Made by a program: the position numbers and the translations under genes. This document shows positions 15,248 through 22,401 of a stretch of DNA of 64,000 bases, piece after piece; positions within the stretch are counted from its first letter, which is position 1, and each line of letters begins with the position of its first letter. The notes beneath the pieces are model-generated. The model searched no databases. It was given only the letters and a program-made list of their open reading frames with translations, and was not told the DNA's origin. The DNA comes from Lishizhenia tianjinensis (GTDB taxonomy: Bacteria > Bacteroidota > Bacteroidia > Flavobacteriales_D > Crocinitomicaceae): contig NZ_FPAS01000001.1 in NCBI RefSeq assembly GCF_900116425.1, positions 124,001 through 188,000 on the forward strand. Direction: 5' to 3'.

Positions 15248-17488
15248 ATGGAAAGCACAATAAATCAAGAAGCTACAGTAGAGCAAGCTGTAGAGCTCGG
15301 ACTTCGTCCAGAAGAATTTGATATGATTAAAGAAATTTTGGGAAGAACCCCAAATTTCACAGAAACAAGTATTTATTCAGTAATGTGGAGTGAACACTGT
15401 TCATACAAAAACTCTATACACTGGTTAAAGCAATTACCAAAGGATGGTCCGCACATGTTGGTAAAAGCTGGTGAAGAAAACGCTGGTTTAGTTGATTTAG
15501 GTGATGGATTAGGTTGTGTATTTAAAATTGAATCACATAACCACCCGAGTGCATTAGAGCCTTACCAAGGTGCTGCAACAGGAGTTGGAGGTATCAACCG
15601 TGATATCTTTACTATGGGTGCACGTCCGGTAGCGCAATTGAACTCTTTACGTTTTGGATCTATCGAAGAGGATAGAACAAAATGGTTAGTAAAAGGTGTG
15701 GTTAAAGGTATTGGTGACTACGGTAACTCTTTCGGTATTCCTATCGTTGGTGGAGAAGTATTCTTCGATGAGTCGTACAACCAAAACCCATTGGTAAACG
15801 CATTCTCTGCAGGGATCATGGATCCTTCTAAAGTAATTTCTGCAACTTCTGCAGGACCAGGTAACCCGGTTTACATCGTAGGTTCTTCTACAGGTAAAGA
15901 CGGTATTGCTGGAGCAGCATTCGCATCGAAAGATATTACAGAGGAATCAGCAGACGATTTACCATCAGTACAGGTGGGTGACCCTTTCCAAGAGAAATTG
16001 TTATTAGAAGCAACAATGGAGTTGGCAGAAACTGACGCTATCGTTGGTATGCAGGATATGGGAGCAGCAGGTATTACTTGTTCTTCTTGTGAAATGTCTG
16101 CAGCTGGAGATAACGTAGGTATGGATATTTGGTTAGATAAAGTACCAACACGTCAAGAAAACATGTTGCCTTACGAAATCCTTTTATCAGAATCACAAGA
16201 ACGTATGTTGGTGGTTGTGAAGAAAGGTAGAGAACAAGTTGTAAAAGACATCTTCGACAAGTGGGATTTACACGCAGAGCAAATCGGTGTAGTTACTGAA
16301 GGTGGAAGAATTAATTACTATATGAATGATGAGTTGGTAGCAGATGTACCAGCAGAATCATTAGTATTGGGTGGTGGAGCACCAGTTTACATCAGAGAAT
16401 ACTCTGAGCCAGCTTACTACCAAGAGTACAAGAAGTTTAACATCAATGACGTTAAACAACCAGAAGATTTAAAAGAGGTTGCTATTCACTTGTTAAAGCA
16501 CCCGAACATTGCAAGCAAACGTTGGGTTTACGAGCAATACGATTCTATGGTAGGTACGAAAACAATGACAACTAACCGTCCAGCAGATGCAGGAATCGTG
16601 AACATCAAAGGTTCTGATAAAGCATTGGCGATGACAGTTGATTGTAACTCAAGATATGTACACGCTGATCCACACGTAGGTACTGCAATTGCAGTTTCTG
16701 AGGCAGCACGTAACATCGTTTGTTCTGGAGGTGAGCCTTCAGCAATTACAAACTGTTTGAACTTTGGTAACCCATACAACCCAGAATCTTACTGGCAGTT
16801 TGTTGGAGCTATCAAAGGTATGTCTGAGGCTTGTGAGAAATTCAAAACTCCGGTAACAGGTGGTAACGTTTCTTTCTACAACCAGACTGTATTAGATGGT
16901 AAAGAAGAGCCTGTTTTCCCAACGCCAACTATTGGTATGATTGGTTTGGTACACGATAAGAGCAAAGTAATGAGCCTTGACTTTAAACAAAAAGGTGATT
17001 TGATCTTTATCTTGGGTGAAACTCCAGAAGATATCGCTTCTTCTGAGTACTTAGCTTCTTACCACGGTGTGAAAGCATCTCCAGCTCCTCACTTCGATAT
17101 CGAGAAAGAATTCCAATTACAAGAAACAGTGAAAGGATTGATCCAAAACCAAATGATTAATGCAGCTCACGACGTTGCAGATGGTGGATTGTTCATCGCG
17201 TTGACTGAAATGGCGATGCCAAATGAGTTAGGATTCGACATCGTTACAGATAGCGAAGTAAGAGAAGATGCTTACTTATTCGGTGAAGCTGCATCAAGAG
17301 TTGTAGTTACAGTGAACGAAGACAACGAAGATGCATTTATCGAGTACATGATGAATTCTGGAACGAACTTCACATTGTTAGGTCACGTTACTAAAGGTAA
17401 AATGGTGATCGATGAAGAGCACTACGGATTTATCCAAGAAGCAAAAGATATTTACGACAACGCTTTAGGTCAACACATGGAGGCTTAA
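15248..17488 (+). CDS. purL: Phosphoribosylformylglycinamidine synthase subunit PurL (short form), 746 aa
   Basis: Catalyses the ATP-dependent amidation of FGAR to FGAM in purine synthesis. Visible motifs: SEHCSYKNSI near residue 50; GDGLGCVFKIESHNHPSA and GAATGVGGINRDIF in the first AIRS-like half; MQDMGAAGITCSSCEM; GTAIAVSEAARNIVCSGGEP and TGGNVSFYNQ in the second half; and AHDVADGGL near the end. At 746 residues it is the short PurL, which lacks a glutaminase domain and so needs separate PurQ and PurS; neither is next to it here. Codon choice is strongly biased (AAC, TAC, GTA), as expected of a highly expressed gene. Terminator follows. Confidence 0.95.
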   Translation: MESTINQEATVEQAVELGLRPEEFDMIKEILGRTPNFTETSIYSVMWSEHCSYKNSIHWLKQLPKDGPHMLVKAGEENAGLVDLGDGLGCVFKIESHNHPSALEPYQGAATGVGGINRDIFTMGARPVAQLNSLRFGSIEEDRTKWLVKGVVKGIGDYGNSFGIPIVGGEVFFDESYNQNPLVNAFSAGIMDPSKVISATSAGPGNPVYIVGSSTGKDGIAGAAFASKDITEESADDLPSVQVGDPFQEKLLLEATMELAETDAIVGMQDMGAAGITCSSCEMSAAGDNVGMDIWLDKVPTRQENMLPYEILLSESQERMLVVVKKGREQVVKDIFDKWDLHAEQIGVVTEGGRINYYMNDELVADVPAESLVLGGGAPVYIREYSEPAYYQEYKKFNINDVKQPEDLKEVAIHLLKHPNIASKRWVYEQYDSMVGTKTMTTNRPADAGIVNIKGSDKALAMTVDCNSRYVHADPHVGTAIAVSEAARNIVCSGGEPSAITNCLNFGNPYNPESYWQFVGAIKGMSEACEKFKTPVTGGNVSFYNQTVLDGKEEPVFPTPTIGMIGLVHDKSKVMSLDFKQKGDLIFILGETPEDIASSEYLASYHGVKASPAPHFDIEKEFQLQETVKGLIQNQMINAAHDVADGGLFIALTEMAMPNELGFDIVTDSEVREDAYLFGEAASRVVVTVNEDNEDAFIEYMMNSGTNFTLLGHVTKGKMVIDEEHYGFIQEAKDIYDNALGQHMEA

Positions 17489-17512
17489 GCAGCGCTTAAA
17501 TAAAAAATATAG

Positions 17513-17547
17513 AAAGAGGCTATTCGAAAGAGTAGCCTCTTTTTTTT
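17513..17547 (+). terminator. Terminator after purL
   Basis: AAAGAGGCTA (17513-17522) pairs with TAGCCTCTTT (17533-17542), ending in a T-run to 17547. Confidence 0.9.
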
Positions 17548-17823
17548 GTAATTATTCGAATGGCTCTTACTCTTTACTCACAACTCCTCTCCATACTCTT
17601 GCTCCTTACTCTTGCTCAAATAGGGGGATAAGCGGCTAGCTAGGGTGGGAAGAAAGGTTGAAAATACACAAAGGAAAAGGGCGACTGTAAGAAGCCCTTC
17701 TTGCTTGTAGTATTTTAAGTTGAAGCCTACCCGTACTAATAGCGTTGACCCGACCCGGAATGGTGAATGAAGGGATTTGCCAGATAATCTAAAGAATCTT
17801 AAAGAATGTAAACCAGAGTATGC
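17548..17823. repeat. Gene-free spacer before rimO, with an inverted GAGT-type repeat tract (copy 4)
   Basis: 17563-17621 is a CT-rich tract of CTCTTACTCTTTACTCAC type; read on the other strand it is the same GAGTAAGGAGCAAGAGTATGGAG family seen near 9,800 and 14,860. A short hairpin AAGGGC (17677-17682) with GCCCTT (17694-17699) follows. The rest shows no coding frame. The rimO promoter begins at 17824. Confidence 0.5.
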
Positions 17824-17853
17824 TTTGCATTCATAAATAATGACCTATCTTTG
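17824..17853 (+). promoter_or_regulatory. Promoter of rimO (TTTG-N18-TATCTTTG)
   Basis: TTTG at 17824-17827 and TATCTTTG at 17846-17853 both match the Bacteroidota consensus exactly, 18 bases apart. Transcription would begin about at the ATG 17858, giving a leaderless or nearly leaderless mRNA. The upstream in-frame ATG 17840 lies before the -7 box and cannot be the start for this promoter. Confidence 0.7.
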
Positions 17854-17857
17854 CGGC

Positions 17858-19171
17858 ATGAAAACGAAGACGCTCAAAAAGAATAAGGTAAATGTAGTTA
17901 CCTTGGGATGTTCGAAAAACATTTTCGATTCTGAAGTGATGATGGCGCAATTGAAGGCTAATAAGTTTGAAGTTGAGCACGAGGCAAAGCAGGATGATTC
18001 GGAAATCGTTATTATCAATACCTGTGGTTTTATAGACAATGCTAAGCAAGAATCTATAGACACAATTTTACGTTACGCGGAGGCAAAAAAAGACGGTCAG
18101 GTAGACAAAGTTTACGTGACAGGTTGTTTGTCTGAACGTTACAGAGATGAATTAACAGAGGAGATTCCAGAAGTTGATGCGTTTTTCGGTACCAGAGAAT
18201 TGCCACGTTTGTTAAAGACCTTAAAGGCAGATTACAAGCACGAGTTGGTAGGGGAGCGTTTGTTAACTACACCTTCTCACTTCTCTTATTTCAAAATTGC
18301 AGAAGGATGTGATAGACCTTGTTCTTTTTGTGCCATTCCATTGATGCGTGGAAAACACGTTTCTACACCCATAGAACAATTGGTAAGCAATGCAAAATCT
18401 TTGGCTTCTCAAGGGGTGAAAGAATTGATGTTGATTGCTCAAGACTTGACGTATTACGGGTTGGACTTGTACAAGAAAAGAAACTTGGCCGAGTTGGTTG
18501 ATCGTTTATCTGACGTAGAAGGAATAGAATGGATACGTATGCACTACGCGTTCCCATCTGGTTTCCCTATGGATGTATTGGATGTAATGAACAACAGAAG
18601 TAACGTTTGTAATTATTTGGATATGCCACTTCAGCACGGATCAACAAATATGTTGAAAGCCATGCGTAGAGGTATTACGCGTGAGAAAACAGAAGAGTTA
18701 GTAGACCAAATTAGAAATAAAGTTCCAGACATCGCGTTGAGAACGACTTTGATTTCTGGTTACCCAGGAGAAACAGAAGCGGATTTCCAAGAAATGTATG
18801 ATTGGGTAGAGAAGTCAAGATTTGACAGATTGGGAATCTTTACTTACTCGCACGAGGAAAATACCCACGCCTTTAACTTTACGGACGATGTTCCAGATCA
18901 AATTAAGCGTGAGAGAGCAGATGCCATTATGGAATTGCAAAGTGGTATTTCTTACGAATTGAACCAGAAGAAAATTGGTCAGGAATTTAAAGTATTGTTT
19001 GATAGAGCAGAGGGAGATTACTTCATTGGTAGAACAGAATACGATTCTCCAGAGGTAGATAACGAAGTATTGGTGAAGAAAGCAGATGCTTACGTTAGAA
19101 TTGGAGATTTCGCAAATGTGAAAATCAATTCTGCAGATCACTACGATTTATACGGTACTGTGGTAGAATAA
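17858..19171 (+). CDS. rimO: Ribosomal protein uS12 methylthiotransferase RimO, 437 aa
   Basis: Radical-SAM enzyme that adds a methylthio group to an aspartate of ribosomal protein S12. Three N-terminal Cys for the second 4Fe-4S cluster are visible: C18 in LGCSKN, one in INTCGFID and one in TGCLSERY. The radical-SAM motif is C151-x3-C155-x2-C158 in EGCDRPCSFCAIP. A C-terminal TRAM domain (about 370-437) binds RNA. LGCSKNxxDSE and PLMRGKH separate RimO from MiaB. I chose ATG 17858 because the promoter's -7 box covers 17846-17853; a start at 17840 would need another promoter. Confidence 0.93.
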   Translation: MKTKTLKKNKVNVVTLGCSKNIFDSEVMMAQLKANKFEVEHEAKQDDSEIVIINTCGFIDNAKQESIDTILRYAEAKKDGQVDKVYVTGCLSERYRDELTEEIPEVDAFFGTRELPRLLKTLKADYKHELVGERLLTTPSHFSYFKIAEGCDRPCSFCAIPLMRGKHVSTPIEQLVSNAKSLASQGVKELMLIAQDLTYYGLDLYKKRNLAELVDRLSDVEGIEWIRMHYAFPSGFPMDVLDVMNNRSNVCNYLDMPLQHGSTNMLKAMRRGITREKTEELVDQIRNKVPDIALRTTLISGYPGETEADFQEMYDWVEKSRFDRLGIFTYSHEENTHAFNFTDDVPDQIKRERADAIMELQSGISYELNQKKIGQEFKVLFDRAEGDYFIGRTEYDSPEVDNEVLVKKADAYVRIGDFANVKINSADHYDLYGTVVE

Positions 19172-19196
19172 GCTCACTTAGAAAATATTTAGAAAG

Positions 19197-19225
19197 CGCC
19201 AGGATGAAAGTCTTGGCGTTTTTTT
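19197..19225 (+). terminator. Terminator after rimO
   Basis: CGCCAGGA (19197-19204) pairs with TCTTGGCG (19211-19218) with one G-U pair, followed by seven T. Confidence 0.8.
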
Positions 19226-19263
19226 GTACCAATAAATGATTATTTTCGAATCAAACTTAAAGC

Positions 19264-19464
19264 ATGCAATCACCAAAAGACAATCAACAGATATATACGA
19301 AACGAAGAATCAACCTATTTTTAATGATAGGTATCTTTATATTGTTTTACGTGTTTCTAGTTAATGCACATAATGGGGATGAAGGAGAATCTATCATTGC
19401 GGCTGGTGCACTTGTGGCAATGAGTATATTTACTTTTTCTTTGATCTATTTTAACAAGCCATAA
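19264..19464 (+). CDS. Small two-helix membrane protein, 66 aa
   Basis: A basic N-terminus (DNQQIYTKRRINL) leads into one hydrophobic segment (about 17-34). After NAHNGDEGES, a second segment (about 42-62) follows and a short KP end. No family recognised. It lies alone between the rimO terminator and a convergent gene, whose terminator begins at its stop codon. Confidence 0.5.
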   Translation: MQSPKDNQQIYTKRRINLFLMIGIFILFYVFLVNAHNGDEGESIIAAGALVAMSIFTFSLIYFNKP

Positions 19465-19493
19465 AAAAAGCCGAAGCTTTAAAACTCCGGCTC
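19463..19493 (-). terminator. Terminator of the 110-residue membrane protein gene
   Basis: On the minus strand AGCCGG and (T)CGGCT form a stem with a G-U pair, followed by seven T at 19469-19463. It overlaps the stop codon of the convergent small gene. Confidence 0.65.
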
Positions 19494-19512
19494 CTGTTAA
19501 TATTAACCCGTG

Positions 19513-19845
19513 TTATCTTCTTTTCTTAATAAGCATTAGGTTGTAAGCGCGTTCAAAAACTACGGCATACAAGGCTGCATTTAAGATTAAGAAAAGAAAA
19601 TACATGAAGACACCACTTCCTTCTGTTAGGTCAACAAAAGGGTTCAGTAAAGAATGTAAGGGGTAGCGCAATAAGTCATAACTCTCTGCAAAGAATAAAG
19701 TAACTGCACTTACATTGTTTAACTGTACTTCTGCATTCCACGCTTGTAAAAAGCTAAAGAAGATTAATCCAGCAAAAACTAGAAAGGTGACTAGGAGTAA
19801 GGTTTTGTTGAAAGGTTTTTTCGTTTGTTTTACAATTTTTTTCAT
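19513..19845 (-). CDS. Small membrane protein, paralogue of the next gene, 110 aa
   Basis: Two membrane segments: about 16-36 and about 80-99. Between them is ESYDLLRYPLHSLLNPFVDL, and the end reads LNAALYAVVFERAYNLMLIKK. The gene at 20018-20332 has the same layout with YGLYDILNFPF and LLNNILYAFFIERLAKLIELL, so the two are diverged tandem duplicates. The family is not recognised. A terminator lies right behind the stop. Confidence 0.6.
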   Translation of the reverse strand: MKKIVKQTKKPFNKTLLLVTFLVFAGLIFFSFLQAWNAEVQLNNVSAVTLFFAESYDLLRYPLHSLLNPFVDLTEGSGVFMYFLFLILNAALYAVVFERAYNLMLIKKRR

Positions 19846-20017
19846 TGTCTATTTTCAGATTTAGGGCTTGCCACAAAAATACGCAGCAAGGGCGAATTAG
19901 TTGCCTGTTATGTACGGATAATATGTAAAGAGTAGCTTTTAGTTTTTTAACGGTAAGTTTCGTTAGTTCTATTGTAGCTACGTTAATATTTCTAGTATAT
20001 GTATTAAAGAATGAACA

Positions 20018-20332
20018 TTAATTTTTTAAAAGCTCTATCAGTTTTGCCAGTCGTTCTATGAAAAAAGCATACAAGATGTTGTTCAAGAGCGTACCTATAA
20101 AAAACCAACTAATAGATGGAGATAGCAATTCCATGCTGATTAGTTTTTGGTAGATAAACTGAAAGGGGAAGTTGAGTATATCATAAAGTCCATAGCTGAT
20201 ATAGTCTATGAAATTATAACTCGGGTAGGGATGTGTTTCCAGGTGCCAAATGTAGGTGATGACCACTAGGGTGAAGCTTCCTAGTATTAAGAAGCACCAG
20301 AAAAACAAATGTTTGTTTAATGGATAATTCAT
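20018..20332 (-). CDS. Small membrane protein, paralogue of the previous gene, 104 aa
   Basis: Starts best at ATG 20332 (MNYPLNKHLFFWCFLILG); an upstream ATG at 20365 would add 11 polar residues before the first helix. Hydrophobic segments lie at about 8-28 and 70-92. It aligns with the 110-residue protein downstream through Y-D-(I/L)-L-x-(F/Y)-P and N-x-x-L-Y-A-x-x-(I/F)-E-R. Function unknown. Confidence 0.55.
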   Translation of the reverse strand: MNYPLNKHLFFWCFLILGSFTLVVITYIWHLETHPYPSYNFIDYISYGLYDILNFPFQFIYQKLISMELLSPSISWFFIGTLLNNILYAFFIERLAKLIELLKN

Positions 20333-20393
20333 GCGATATGGGGTGTTTTGAATTCGGTTACACATACCTACGCATGAAAAGTTGATTTGGATG

Positions 20394-20663
20394 TTAGGTG
20401 ATTTTATTTTGACTTATACTTCGCTGACGTGAGCACTTGAATCGTTTAACTTCATCACTTCTTAAGGCACGGTGTTTTAGCTTACCTCTTTGTTGGGCAC
20501 GGCGACGCCAGCGTTTAAAACTCTTTTCTTTCAGTTCTCGGCGCATTAATTTAATAACCTCTTGTTCCGGGAGTCCGAATTGAAACTCAATGGCATCGAA
20601 GGGCGTTCTATCCTCCCATGCCATTTCTATGATTCTGTCTATGTTTCTAGCTGTAAGTTCCAT
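20394..20663 (-). CDS. DUF2805 / TIGR03643 family protein, 89 aa
   Basis: Matches the small bacterial family TIGR03643 (DUF2805): an acidic-aromatic helix IIEMAWEDRTPFDAIEFQFG, then EQEVIKLMRRELK and a strongly basic tail KRWRRRAQQRGKLKHR. It looks like a helix-turn-helix-like DNA or RNA binder, but no function is known. Its ATG directly follows the stop of the upstream SDR gene (0 bases apart), so the two are cotranscribed. Confidence 0.75.
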   Translation of the reverse strand: MELTARNIDRIIEMAWEDRTPFDAIEFQFGLPEQEVIKLMRRELKEKSFKRWRRRAQQRGKLKHRALRSDEVKRFKCSRQRSISQNKIT

Positions 20664-21353
20664 TTATCTTAAGGTTGAAATTCCACCATCAATGTGGTGT
20701 ATTTGTCCGGTAATCCATTTGGCTTTATCACTCAATAAGAAGCAAGCAAGGTGTGCTATATCTTCGCTTTGGCCTATGCTCTTCAAAGGGTGACGATCGG
20801 CATTGGCTTCTATCTTTTTCTCTGTGTTTAATAAGGCACTGGCCAAAGGGGTGTGGGTGAGAGAAGGCGCTATAACGTTCACTCTAACACCGGGTGCTAA
20901 TTCTGCAGCCAGAGCTTTTGCAAAACCTTCTATGGCTCCTTTCGAGGCAGAAACTTGTGTGTGAAAATTAAATCCTGTTTGAGCGGCTACGCTAGAAAAG
21001 AGGATGATACTCGATTGTTTGGATTTCTGCAATTGAGGTAAACATTGTTGAATAATATCAACGGCACCACTCACTTGAAGTTTAAAATCGTCTACAAAAT
21101 CATCTGCAGAAAAGCGTTTAAAAGGTTTAAGGTTGATGGTACCAGGGCAGTAAACTAATCCGTCTAATGTATCGGGTAGAAAACTGAGGTCTTTTTCATC
21201 ACTCATCACGTCTAAATAATGATAGTGTATGTTTTGGGCGATGTCTACAGCTGTATTTCTATACGTTCCAAAAATTTGATTTTCCTTGGCCAATTGTTCA
21301 GCTATGCTTTTACCTATGCCAGAAGATGCTCCTACAATTAAATAATTTTTCAC
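20664..21353 (-). CDS. Short-chain dehydrogenase/reductase, 229 aa
   Basis: NAD(P)-binding loop VGASSGIGKS (residues 6-15), LVYCPG in place of NNAG near 66, catalytic Ser in FSSVAAQTGF, then SASKGAIEGF, where the usual YxxxK Tyr is replaced by Ser or shifted (VSASKGA in place of YxASKGA). The C-terminus WITGQIHHIDGGIST is typical. With the catalytic Tyr apparently missing, the activity may be altered. It sits between an EamA exporter and DUF2805 on the minus strand. Confidence 0.75.
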   Translation of the reverse strand: MKNYLIVGASSGIGKSIAEQLAKENQIFGTYRNTAVDIAQNIHYHYLDVMSDEKDLSFLPDTLDGLVYCPGTINLKPFKRFSADDFVDDFKLQVSGAVDIIQQCLPQLQKSKQSSIILFSSVAAQTGFNFHTQVSASKGAIEGFAKALAAELAPGVRVNVIAPSLTHTPLASALLNTEKKIEANADRHPLKSIGQSEDIAHLACFLLSDKAKWITGQIHHIDGGISTLR

Positions 21354-21395
21354 GTGTTTGTTTTTCTTTCATAACACACGTAAGCTACAAATGTT

Positions 21396-22253
21396 CTAAG
21401 CTTTTTTATTCAAATTGATCAAAAGAATGGAAAATAGTATGATGAGGACACCCAGCCACTGCAGTAAGTTGAGTTTTTCACCCAAAATAAAATAGGCACA
21501 AGCCAAAGAAACTGGTATTTCGAAAGAAGATATAATTCCACCCAGGCCGGTACCTATCTTGGGCATACCCATGGTAAACAATATGGGAGGTATGATGGTA
21601 CCAAATAGTGCTAAAGGAATTCCCCAAATCAGAAAGTCTTGTACAGAGAAATAATGGATTAAATCCAAATTCCAATAGCTGATTACGGTAATGCTACCAC
21701 CCAAAATAAAATAAAAGCTTCGCTTTAAATTACCCGCATGGGGAGCTACTTTATTGGAGGCATACATGTTACACGTATAACTCATCGCTGCCAATACTCC
21801 AAACAAGATTCCTTTAGCATCGAGGCGCGTAGAAACATCAAAAATATCCGCTGCGAATAAAGTTCCAAGTATGGCTAGCAGCGCTCCGAAAATTTTCTTT
21901 ACCTCTAATTTTTTGTGTTGAATGATCTCTAATACTACTCCCATCCAAATCGCTTGCATCAATAAAATAATGGCCAAGGAAACGGGGATGTATAATAATG
22001 AAACGTAGTAGAATATACTTGTAGCTCCGAAGGATAAACCGTAGAGGAGTAAGCTTCTTTTGTCTTTTAGACTCGGACTTGTTTTTTCTCGCCGTTGTAG
22101 GAAAAAGAGGAGGAGTAGACCAAAGAAGAATTGTCCGCCAGTAAGTAAACTCATATGTACTCCATGAATATTGGCATACTTTACGATGCTCGCCAATACG
22201 CCGTAGCTGGCTGCAGCTAATCCAACGTAGAGTGATCCCTTTAATTTTTCCAC
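21396..22253 (-). CDS. EamA/DMT-superfamily transporter, 285 aa
   Basis: Ten hydrophobic segments in two similar halves (about 10-140 and 150-283), as in EamA (RhaT/YdcZ-like) metabolite exporters. The first half has a conserved Y-G-V-L-A-S-I-V-K-Y start and the second half ends LQWLGVLIILFSILLINL. The start is GTG 22253. A small CCAC-aaaa-GTGG hairpin overlaps the start region. The substrate is not known. The icmF gene is divergent. Confidence 0.8.
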   Translation of the reverse strand: MEKLKGSLYVGLAAASYGVLASIVKYANIHGVHMSLLTGGQFFFGLLLLFFLQRREKTSPSLKDKRSLLLYGLSFGATSIFYYVSLLYIPVSLAIILLMQAIWMGVVLEIIQHKKLEVKKIFGALLAILGTLFAADIFDVSTRLDAKGILFGVLAAMSYTCNMYASNKVAPHAGNLKRSFYFILGGSITVISYWNLDLIHYFSVQDFLIWGIPLALFGTIIPPILFTMGMPKIGTGLGGIISSFEIPVSLACAYFILGEKLNLLQWLGVLIILFSILLINLNKKA

Positions 22254-22347
22254 CCCACAAAAGTGGAGATTTTAGCCGTGAAAACAAATAGTTTTTTGAC
22301 TTGTTAATTATCTGTTAGTAAGGTAATGCGCTTTACGCTTTAAGCCC

Positions 22348-22378
22348 TTTACAAAATGGCTTTAAAACCCTATATTTG
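22348..22378 (+). promoter_or_regulatory. Promoter of icmF (TTTA-N19-TATATTTG)
   Basis: TATATTTG (22371-22378) is an exact -7 box; TTTA (22348-22351) is a 3-of-4 match to TTTG at the usual 19-base distance. The ATG is 23 bases downstream. Confidence 0.65.
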
Positions 22379-22401
22379 CCACACCAATAACGATACAAAC
22401 T

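Noticed and set aside
21838-22287. 149-codon minus-strand open frame
   Set aside because: It lies wholly within the EamA transporter gene in another frame and has no domain-like composition; the transporter frame has clear membrane helices.
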